Part shown: positions 31,387 to 37,738 of the stretch, piece after piece | Numbering within the stretch: position 1 is the first letter of the stretch | How the letters are laid out: the number at the start of each line of letters is the position of its first letter | DNA from: JADLDV01 sp964546355 | GTDB lineage: Bacteria; Patescibacteriota; Minisyncoccia; Phycocordibacterales; UBA9973 | Assembly (NCBI GenBank): GCA_964546355.1 | Contig: CAZJJM010000002.1 | Span: 1-37,738, forward strand | Direction of reading: 5' to 3' | DNA length: 37,738 bases | Notes under the pieces: model-generated | What the model saw: the letters and a program-made list of their open reading frames with translations, nothing else | What the model was told of the DNA's origin: nothing | The model's database searches: none | Translations under genes and position numbers: made by a program

Positions 31387-32634
31387 TCAAGAGTCAGACC
31401 CTGCGACAAATCCTGTCGTCCAACACAACTGCAATGAATACCCTCCTGAAGGTCTCGTCACATGTAACAAATCTCCTGTAACAAAAAGATTATCACACAA
31501 CTTAGATTGCATCGTTTTCATATCTATTTCTTCAAGAATAATCCCGCCATCAGCAATTACCGCCTTATCGAAACCAAGCAGTTCTGTAATATGCACAGGG
31601 AGTGCTTTTACTGTATCAATGAGCATTCTTCGTTCTTCTTTTGTAATACTGTGTACCTTTTTATCAAAATCAAGATGCGGCAAAAGTGCAACGATTCCCA
31701 GCACCATACCAAGAGGCAGTATATCTTTTAAAGTATTTTTCAGTGTTTTATTTTTATGTAATTCAAAATGCGTAACAATATCTGTATCGAGTGTTCCGAT
31801 ATCCTTATCTGGATAGATATCAATCATTGCAGTCACCTGCCCTGATTGCAACAAATCCCACACAGCACCAGATAGATTTAAAATGAGTGGACCAGAAAGT
31901 CCAAAGTGGGTAAACAGCAATCCTCCTCGTTTGTGAAATTGTTTCTTTCCTTCAAGGAAAAAAGTTATCTTCATATCAGCAAGTGATACACCTGAAAGCA
32001 TGTGGCTCCATGAATCACTTGTCCCAAGAGGAACAATAGTTGGTGTTGGTTCTTTCACTGTGTGACCAAGTGTTCGCAACCATGAAAAACCGTCACCAGT
32101 AGATCCTGTTTCTGGATGAGATACACCACCTGTTGCGATAATATATTTTTTTGCTGTATATGTTCGAGTGCTTGTTTGTATTCCTGTGATGGTATTTTTC
32201 TCAGAAAGAATTTTTTTCACCGTAACACCTGTCTCTATAGTGACGTTATTTTTCTTCATGTATTCATGCAACACGCGGACAACATCACTTGCCTTTTCTG
32301 TTTGAGGAAATACTCGATCGTGCGCTTGTGTGACAAGTGGCAATCCCAGTGAGGTAAAAAAAGTAAATGTATCTTCTACACCAAACTGTGAAAATGGAGA
32401 AAAGAGAAAATCTTTTGCCTGACCATATCGTTCGAGTAATACATGGATATCATATGTTGCATTGGTGATATTACAACGACCACCACCAGAAATACTCAAT
32501 TTATGCCCAAGCATGGTGTTTTTCTCCAAAAGAAGCACTCGTTTACCGAGAGATCCTGCTCGACCAGCCGCTGTCATACCAGACGCGCCTCCGCCGATCA
32601 CAATCACATCATATTCTTGAGTACTCATATTCAT
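31387..32634 (-). CDS. BaiN/HI0933-type FAD-dependent flavoprotein
   Basis: 415 aa. N-terminal FAD-binding Rossmann motif VIVIGGGASGMTAAGRAGSLGKRVLLLEK (about 10-38), then SGGGRCNITNA (about 49-59), the signature of the HI0933/BaiN family; C-terminal second FAD motif LFVTGDLLHVTRPSGGYSLQLCWTTGFVAG. Family members are poorly characterised oxidoreductases (some annotated as aminoacetone oxidase or as bile-acid reductase BaiN). Substrate unknown here. An extended -10 (TGC-TAGAGT, 32646..32641) lies 6 nt before the ATG. Confidence 0.88.
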   Translation of the reverse strand: MNMSTQEYDVIVIGGGASGMTAAGRAGSLGKRVLLLEKNTMLGHKLSISGGGRCNITNATYDIHVLLERYGQAKDFLFSPFSQFGVEDTFTFFTSLGLPLVTQAHDRVFPQTEKASDVVRVLHEYMKKNNVTIETGVTVKKILSEKNTITGIQTSTRTYTAKKYIIATGGVSHPETGSTGDGFSWLRTLGHTVKEPTPTIVPLGTSDSWSHMLSGVSLADMKITFFLEGKKQFHKRGGLLFTHFGLSGPLILNLSGAVWDLLQSGQVTAMIDIYPDKDIGTLDTDIVTHFELHKNKTLKNTLKDILPLGMVLGIVALLPHLDFDKKVHSITKEERRMLIDTVKALPVHITELLGFDKAVIADGGIILEEIDMKTMQSKLCDNLFVTGDLLHVTRPSGGYSLQLCWTTGFVAGSDS

Positions 32635-32640
32635 GTATAT

Positions 32641-32646
32641 ACTCTA
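32641..32646 (-). promoter_or_regulatory. Extended -10 box of the flavoprotein gene
   Basis: TGC-TAGAGT on the minus strand, exactly 6 nt before the ATG. Confidence 0.45.
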
Positions 32647-32678
32647 GCATTTTACTGCATTCTTTACACACCCCCATA

Positions 32679-35264
32679 TTACTTCTTTCTAAAAAAGTAT
32701 TTTGTACCCTCAACAAGAAGAACATTCGCCACGAGCCATACCGCAATGAACCAAAACCACACGAGTGGAATAGTGTTGAGATCGAACAATGATCTCAACT
32801 GAGGAATACTCATAGTTGCGACAAGGAAAACGATAGCGACCAAGATTCCTTGGTTTAATTTTTTATTTGAAAAAATAGGATAAGAAAAAAGTGGTTTATT
32901 CAAACTTCTAAAAGAATATGAGATAACGAGAATATATGATGCAAAACATACAAAGAAAATAGATCGAGCAGTCTGCACATCAACACCGAACTTAATCAAT
33001 CCATAATACGTAAAGAACAAGAGCAATGAAGACATCACCCCGATACCAAACGTCAATATATTTACTTCTCGAGTAAAGATAGATTTAAGTGTGCGGTGTT
33101 TGTACATTTGATGATCAAAGTCATCATCGTATGCAAAAGCGAGCGCTGGTAGACTTCCCGTAAATAAATTCACCCAGATAATCTGTAGTGCCGTAAGTGG
33201 CATAGCAATGCCGACAATCAGACTTCCTCCGACCACAAACACTTCATCCAGAGAATTCGACATCAGGTATACAAATGTTTTTCTTATATTCACCAAGATT
33301 CTTCTTCCTTCTTGTATTGCCATACTGATAACTTCAAAATTATCATCAAGAAGCACCAGTCCCGCAACACTCTTTGCAACGTCACTTCCCGAACCAAGAG
33401 CAACACCAATATCCATTGCTTTGAGTGCAGGCGCATCATTGACCCCGTCACCAGTCATCGCAACAACCTCTCCAAGTTCTCTGTAGAGTAATCCGATACG
33501 CAACTTATCTTCTGGTGTCACACGAGCAAATATTTTTTTATGTGGAATAAGAGCAAGTAATTCTGTATCTGTGAGAGACTGTATGTCATGCCCAGTAATT
33601 ACCTGATCTTCAGTTATCTCCCAACCAATTTCACGACCAACGGCAATCGCAGTTCCCTTCAAATCACCAGTGATCATGACCACACGAACTCCAAGTGATT
33701 CAATCTTTTTAATTGCATCAGGAACATTTGCTCGTACAGGATCATGAAATGCGAGTATTCCCTTAAATGCAATATCTTTGATATCTGACACCGACGGTGT
33801 ATCAGATACTGATTTTGCGGTACCTATGGCTATTAATCGCTTCCCTTCATTACTTGCTTCAGTAATCCATGTTTCTAATCGTAAAAATGTATCTTTATCC
33901 ATATGAGCACGAGCAAGCAATATATCTGGAGCACCAACAACAACGAGATGATTCTTTTGTCTTGATACAGAAAACTTATGCGTCGAACTAAAAGGAATAA
34001 CAAGTGAAGTGTTGTTATGTTGTATTCCAGTAATATCAATTCCTTTTTCTCGTGCTGTTTTTACAATATGTACTTCAAACGGTTTACCTTTGAATGTCCA
34101 TTCAGATATAGGATCATGAGGATTTTCAATCAACACATCTACGTTATGGAGTGCGAGTGTCAGAATCGCACTATCATCTGACGTATACTGATTTCCATTT
34201 TCTGTGTCTTCATTCAATTCTTTGACCGTATAGACACCAACCAATTTCATATTTGCCTCAGTGAGTGTACCTGTTTTATCAGTCATAATAAGACTGGTTG
34301 AACCGAGCGTTTCAGCCGCAATCAATGTCCGGGTGACACCTTGTTTCTTTGCTATTCGTTCTGCACCAATAGACAAAATAACCGTTAGAGCAATCGGTAA
34401 TGCCTCAGGAACAGCACCTACCGCAACCGCAACAGACAGAATAAGCATATCGAACAATGGTTCTCCTCTATAAATACCGAGAATGAAAATCCCCACAACA
34501 ATAACGAGCACTATTGCAAAAATAATCCAAGAGATTTTTTCTAGTCCTTTTTGTATTGGTGTTTTTGCTTGTTTTGTACCAGAAACCAATCCTGCAATTT
34601 TACCAATCTCAGTATTAATACCTGTTGCGACAACGACAGCTGTGGCAAATCCATCCACGACAAGCGTCCCCGCATGAAGCATGTTTGTACGTTCAGCAAC
34701 AGTTGCAGATACCGACACAGTAGTTACGTTCTTTTGTATTGGTTTTGATTCACCGGTAAGAATTGCTTCATCAACATAGATATTGTTCGTACTCAAAATT
34801 CTCGCATCCGCAGGAACACGACTACCATACGAAACTTTTATAATATCACCAGGGAATAATTCTTCTGAATCTACTTCGTGCTCAACACCATCACGAATAA
34901 CCCGAGCGCGGTCTTTTATAAATCCACTCAATTTCTCGAGGGTGTTTTCTGCGTGGTATTCTCGAAAAAATCCCAATCCTGCATTGACCAACACCGCAGT
35001 CATTACCACGATGACCTCTATCCACTCTTTGAGTAAAAATGTGACCACTGCAGCACCAAGAAGAATGAAGATGAGCGGACTTGCTAATTGCTTAAAGAAA
35101 ATAGCTACACCACTTTTTTTAGCATATTTTTGTAGAACATTCGTACCGTAAAGAGACCTTCTTTGTTCTATGTCTTTTTCAGATAACCCGTGTGATTGTG
35201 TTGTAAGTGCTGTGAAAATATCTTCCACTTTTACAGACCAAGGTTTTTGTTGTAATGGTTCCAT
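32679..35264 (-). CDS. P-type cation-transporting ATPase (P2-like)
   Basis: 861 aa, full length. Cation ATPase N-terminal domain (about 8-75), TGES actuator motif (170-173), phosphorylation site DKTGT with Asp329, nucleotide-binding domain (about 340-520), TGD (hinge) and MVAMTGDGVNDAPAL (P-domain), ten hydrophobic segments. The membrane-4 motif reads PEALP (286-290), where Ca2+ pumps have PEGLP. Import or export of Ca2+ or another cation is the likely function, ion not decidable. It follows the DoxX-like gene by 7 nt on the same strand. Confidence 0.92.
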   Translation of the reverse strand: MEPLQQKPWSVKVEDIFTALTTQSHGLSEKDIEQRRSLYGTNVLQKYAKKSGVAIFFKQLASPLIFILLGAAVVTFLLKEWIEVIVVMTAVLVNAGLGFFREYHAENTLEKLSGFIKDRARVIRDGVEHEVDSEELFPGDIIKVSYGSRVPADARILSTNNIYVDEAILTGESKPIQKNVTTVSVSATVAERTNMLHAGTLVVDGFATAVVVATGINTEIGKIAGLVSGTKQAKTPIQKGLEKISWIIFAIVLVIVVGIFILGIYRGEPLFDMLILSVAVAVGAVPEALPIALTVILSIGAERIAKKQGVTRTLIAAETLGSTSLIMTDKTGTLTEANMKLVGVYTVKELNEDTENGNQYTSDDSAILTLALHNVDVLIENPHDPISEWTFKGKPFEVHIVKTAREKGIDITGIQHNNTSLVIPFSSTHKFSVSRQKNHLVVVGAPDILLARAHMDKDTFLRLETWITEASNEGKRLIAIGTAKSVSDTPSVSDIKDIAFKGILAFHDPVRANVPDAIKKIESLGVRVVMITGDLKGTAIAVGREIGWEITEDQVITGHDIQSLTDTELLALIPHKKIFARVTPEDKLRIGLLYRELGEVVAMTGDGVNDAPALKAMDIGVALGSGSDVAKSVAGLVLLDDNFEVISMAIQEGRRILVNIRKTFVYLMSNSLDEVFVVGGSLIVGIAMPLTALQIIWVNLFTGSLPALAFAYDDDFDHQMYKHRTLKSIFTREVNILTFGIGVMSSLLLFFTYYGLIKFGVDVQTARSIFFVCFASYILVISYSFRSLNKPLFSYPIFSNKKLNQGILVAIVFLVATMSIPQLRSLFDLNTIPLVWFWFIAVWLVANVLLVEGTKYFFRKK

Positions 35265-35271
35265 TACAGAG

Positions 35272-35757
35272 TTATACGATAGGTTCTTCTTCTCCTTTAA
35301 TAGAGTGAGTAAGCGTCATCGGCTTGAGTCGTGCAAAAAGGACCAATCCAAGTGAAAGGAGTGCGACATTTTTAATAATGTATTGACCAATAAGGTTTGG
35401 AAGGAGAAAACCATCCCACACCGCATGAGGAATCATGAAGAGAGGCATCACTGTCGTGAATAAATGGAACAATAAAATAGCAAATGTAATACGCTCAAGT
35501 TTTGGCAATAAAATCATTGCACCAAGCACTACTTCAAACACACCAAAATATCGAACGAATGTATCTGGGTCAATAAAACCAAGAAATGTTGATTGTAACA
35601 AACTTGTCACAAGAGGTCCCGCAGGACTGATGAGAAATACTTTCAATAAACCAAACCATACAAAAATAATAAATAACGAAATACGGGCAATTTGATCTGA
35701 GTGTTTTCGTAAAAAATAAATAACTTTTTGATCGAACTGTTCTATTGATTGTCTCAT
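35272..35757 (-). CDS. DoxX/DUF417-like membrane protein
   Basis: 161 aa, four transmembrane helices (about 22-42, 66-90, 95-112, 125-147). The N-terminal half (ISLFIIFVWFGLLKVF and GVFEVVLGAMILLPK) matches the DoxX superfamily. Biochemical role unclear; relatives are linked to redox or sulfur metabolism. An extended -10 (TGA-TATACT, 35769..35764) lies 6 nt before its ATG, so this gene and the ATPase may form a unit of their own. Confidence 0.8.
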   Translation of the reverse strand: MRQSIEQFDQKVIYFLRKHSDQIARISLFIIFVWFGLLKVFLISPAGPLVTSLLQSTFLGFIDPDTFVRYFGVFEVVLGAMILLPKLERITFAILLFHLFTTVMPLFMIPHAVWDGFLLPNLIGQYIIKNVALLSLGLVLFARLKPMTLTHSIKGEEEPIV

Positions 35758-35763
35758 ATATAT

Positions 35764-35769
35764 AGTATA
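35764..35769 (-). promoter_or_regulatory. Extended -10 box of the DoxX-like gene
   Basis: TGA-TATACT on the minus strand, exactly 6 nt before the ATG and immediately next to the stop of the VF530 gene. Confidence 0.5.
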
Positions 35770-36000
35770 TCAACGTCTCCGAGGTTTTGGAAGTGATTGT
35801 ATATACAGATCTTCAACTTTTGCACGTGCCCATGGTGTACGACGGAGAAATTTCAAACTTGATGCAATACTTGGATCACTCACAAAACAATTAATCTTAA
35901 TACGAGTACCAAGTTCTTCCCATCCATACATATCAACAAGCACTGTCAGTATCGATTCGAGTGTTTTCCCTTGTAATGGGTTGTTTGGATGATTACTCAT
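35770..36000 (-). CDS. VF530 family protein
   Basis: 76 aa with the characteristic NPLQGKTLESILTVLVDMYG, followed by WEELGTRIKINCF and SSLKFLRRTPWARAKVEDLY. This small helical family is of unknown function and has been proposed to bind DNA on structural grounds. Basic tail KPRRR. Its ATG overlaps the end of the upstream membrane protein gene by 8 nt, indicating translational coupling. Confidence 0.92.
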   Translation of the reverse strand: MSNHPNNPLQGKTLESILTVLVDMYGWEELGTRIKINCFVSDPSIASSLKFLRRTPWARAKVEDLYIQSLPKPRRR

Positions 36001-36568
36001 GTGTTTTTCTTGAAAAAAATTTAAAAATTATCATTGTCATAAATGTATTCGTCGTAATCATAACAATAGAATGAAGTGTCGTTGCGATATTATACGCTTG
36101 TAATGAGAACAACATGAGGATATGTCGAAATACATTCATTGAGTACAGTACAGGTGTTTCTGTTTCAGGGCGAGCCCATGTCTTACGCATCGTAGGAATA
36201 AATGCAACAAGATCAATACCGACTGCAATGATTACTGACACAGTAGGGTCTTTTGTCAGTATCCACGGAATAATACCGAGTAATGCAATGATAAAAAATA
36301 CGGTATCTATTTTACGGATATTTTTGAATCCATACTTGAGTGAAAAGAAAAAGATGATGATCGTGAACACTTCAGACGCAGCGGTCGGAATTGCTCCGAC
36401 ACCTGCACCTTTTGCGAGTTGTCCAAAAAAGATAATACATGATACGAGTGACCACACGAGCCATGTGTATGGATGTGGTTGTACTCTCCCCTTCATGATA
36501 TCTCGGAGATATGGAACATTGCCGACAATAGCAAGGAGCGCAGCAATGATCGCAATGGTGATTTTCAT
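35993..36568 (-). CDS. PQ-loop-like polytopic membrane protein
   Basis: 191 aa, about seven hydrophobic segments. Two halves each contain a proline-bearing turn after a helix (GNVPYLRDIMKG ... PHPYTWLVWS and VAFIPTMRKTWARPETETP), reminiscent of the duplicated PQ-loop/SWEET arrangement, though the exact PQ dipeptide is absent. A transport role is plausible; substrate unknown. First gene of a pair with VF530. A TAGGAT box lies 6 nt upstream of the start. Confidence 0.65.
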   Translation of the reverse strand: MKITIAIIAALLAIVGNVPYLRDIMKGRVQPHPYTWLVWSLVSCIIFFGQLAKGAGVGAIPTAASEVFTIIIFFFSLKYGFKNIRKIDTVFFIIALLGIIPWILTKDPTVSVIIAVGIDLVAFIPTMRKTWARPETETPVLYSMNVFRHILMLFSLQAYNIATTLHSIVMITTNTFMTMIIFKFFSRKTHE

Positions 36569-36586
36569 ATATCTATCCTACCATAC

Positions 36587-37075
36587 CTAGCGAATACCTT
36601 CTTCTTTTGCCTTTCTCATAATCGCATCACCTATCTGCCCCCAATCAAAATAGGTTTTATAGTCATCAATTTTAATAACTTTAATTTCTGTGATTCCCCC
36701 TGCTGGGTCTTCGATAAATTCTCCGAGTGGTTCTACATGAGCAACTACGCGCAATTGATATATTGGTTCTTTTCCTTCAATGAGAACTTTCTGATATCCG
36801 ATTGGTTTGAAATCAATGACCTTCATGTTTGATTCCTCTTGTATTTCACGAACAAACGTTTCTTCATATGTTTCCCCTTCTTCTATTGAACCCCCGATAA
36901 GTCCCCATGCATTTTTCTTACCACCAAAACCAATGACGATTTTACCTGGCTCAACAAAACACACTCCATATATTTGCTTACATCGATCTTGTGGGAGCAT
37001 ATCAAAATCATCACATTCATAATACTCAAATGTATGTTTTACTCCTTGTGGACTTGTCCAGAACTCTGTAATCAT
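36587..37075 (-). CDS. NUDIX hydrolase
   Basis: 162 aa. NUDIX box present: GGSIEEGETYEETFVREIQE, continuing ESNM (about 81-104), with the metal-binding glutamates of REIQEE. It would hydrolyse a nucleoside diphosphate linked to another moiety; substrate not predictable. The N-terminus carries a cysteine-containing YYECDDFDMLPQDRC segment. The gene starts 3 nt after the TspO stop and is probably co-transcribed with it. Confidence 0.9.
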   Translation of the reverse strand: MITEFWTSPQGVKHTFEYYECDDFDMLPQDRCKQIYGVCFVEPGKIVIGFGGKKNAWGLIGGSIEEGETYEETFVREIQEESNMKVIDFKPIGYQKVLIEGKEPIYQLRVVAHVEPLGEFIEDPAGGITEIKVIKIDDYKTYFDWGQIGDAIMRKAKEEGIR

Positions 37076-37078
37076 ACT

Positions 37079-37474
37079 TTATCTATTCAAAAAGGTTACG
37101 CTCAATTGCAACACTGTAGCAAATGATACCCAGAGAAGATACGGAATCTGTATATACGTAATCCATCTCATGTGTGGATATATTGCAATCATTACCCACA
37201 CAAGAGTTATGAGCACAAGAAGAATATCAATCGCTGCGAGAAGATTATTTCGAAGTCCGAACTGAAGCGGAGTGAATGCGAAATTGAATATAAGATTTAA
37301 GACAAAGGGCAATACCACAATCCATGGAAGTTGTTTTTGTGAAGCCATCAAAAAGACCTTTCCGAAAGATATCGCGATAAGGATATACAATACACTCCAC
37401 ACTGGCCCAAAAAGATAACTTGGTGGTGCCCATGTTGGCTTGATCAGTTGTGAGTACCAGTTGTATGTGTTCAT
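37079..37474 (-). CDS. TspO/MBR family protein
   Basis: 131 aa, five transmembrane helices. N-terminal WYSQLIKPTWAPPSYLFGPVWSVLYILIAIS is the family signature (PxWxPPxxxFxxVWxxLY), followed by NLIFNFAFTPLQFGLRN and the IPYLLWVSFATVLQLSV helix. TspO binds porphyrins and cholesterol-like ligands and may deal with photo-oxidative stress. Upstream on the minus strand are a TATAAT box and then the DoxX-like gene at the window edge. Confidence 0.93.
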   Translation of the reverse strand: MNTYNWYSQLIKPTWAPPSYLFGPVWSVLYILIAISFGKVFLMASQKQLPWIVVLPFVLNLIFNFAFTPLQFGLRNNLLAAIDILLVLITLVWVMIAIYPHMRWITYIQIPYLLWVSFATVLQLSVTFLNR

Positions 37475-37493
37475 AATGATTAGGTACTGTTAA

Positions 37494-37738
37494 TTATAAA
37501 GGTGTTGAGAGAAGTATATTCGTTACAGGCATGAGAAGTACAATAATCGCAGGCATTGTTCTGATATACGGATCTCTTACTTTTATGTGCATTGCAATAG
37601 CTCCAACCATAAGCATTGCTAAAACTAGTGAAGCTGGGTAGACCAAAAACGGAAACCAGAATCCGGCGATCAACAACACAGCGATCAATATTTTTGTTGC
37701 ACCAACTACATACATAAACCACACAGGCAACCCATATG
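37494..37738 (-). CDS. DoxX-like membrane protein, N-terminus outside the window
   Basis: At least 80 residues ending at 37494; the frame stays open to the window edge through ...YGLPVWFMYVVGATKILIAVLL. About three hydrophobic helices with the DoxX-typical FMYVVGATKILIAVLLIAGFW. A TTG at 37730 could be read as a start, but the family normally has one more helix upstream, so the gene is most likely truncated by the window boundary. Confidence 0.65.
   Translation of the reverse strand, partial: YGLPVWFMYVVGATKILIAVLLIAGFWFPFLVYPASLVLAMLMVGAIAMHIKVRDPYIRTMPAIIVLLMPVTNILLSTPL

Noticed and set aside
26351..32634. Alternative genetic code with UGA as glycine (Gracilibacteria/Absconditabacteria)
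   Set aside because: Full-length genes such as the MutY-like and BaiN-like ones end in TGA at the expected place, so UGA is a stop.
1..37738. CRISPR arrays, insertion sequences, integrase or prophage genes
   Set aside because: No regularly spaced repeats, transposase or phage structural genes were seen on either strand.

Overview
The window looks like a chromosomal segment of a Patescibacteria (Candidate Phyla Radiation) genome, probably of the Parcubacteria/Paceibacteria type. This is inferred from the AT-rich composition, very short intergenic gaps, a secretin-less type IV pilus cluster, small zinc-ribbon and lysine-tailed proteins, and many short orphan membrane proteins. UGA acts as a normal stop (for example in the MutY-like and BaiN-like genes), so this is not a UGA=Gly lineage.

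The most notable locus is at the left end (about 1-1850): most of a diversity-generating retroelement (DGR). A minus-strand gene (788-1723, 311 aa) ends in a variable repeat (VR, 790-920). A near-copy, the template repeat (TR, 287-417), lies 370 bp beyond the end of the gene. Read on the minus strand, the two copies differ at 19 of 131 positions, and 18 of these are adenines in the TR. This is the signature of adenine-specific mutagenic retrohoming. The TR ends in a terminator-like hairpin (246-271). The spacer between TR and target holds several strong inverted repeats and the target terminator. The target has a consensus promoter overlapped by a perfect 22-bp palindrome. The reverse transcriptase itself is not in the window and is expected just past the left edge.

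At 1843-2600 are a frameshifted zinc-ribbon pseudogene and three tRNAs: Asp(GUC), a Met(CAU)-type tRNA with an unusual D-loop/T-loop contact, and the initiator fMet tRNA. At 2583-7544 (minus strand) are a small membrane protein, gatA, gatC, an orphan gene and ligA. At 7553-19008 is a long minus-strand type IV pilus region: pilM, pilN, pilO, a PilP-like gene, pilB, a response regulator, pilT and pilC, then (after a terminator) the major pilin, prepilin peptidase and four minor prepilins. Together these would build and retract a pilus used for host attachment or DNA uptake. A divergent comF-like gene starts 46 bp from pilM.

At 19055-25697 the plus strand carries comF, secG, a family 5 solute-binding protein, RNase J, an MFS transporter and a pseudouridine synthase. 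From 25731 to the right end most genes are on the minus strand: an orphan protein, a MutY-like glycosylase without an Fe-S cluster, a GIY-YIG protein, a metal-rich membrane protein, a 2H phosphoesterase, a divergent adenylosuccinate synthetase, a zinc/lysine-rich protein, a BaiN-type flavoprotein, a P-type cation ATPase, DoxX-like proteins, VF530, a PQ-loop-like membrane protein, a NUDIX hydrolase and TspO. A HAD phosphatase is on the plus strand.

A pattern runs through the window: many genes have an extended -10 box (TGnTATAnT) only 6-9 nt before the start codon, with no Shine-Dalgarno sequence, which implies widespread leaderless mRNAs.
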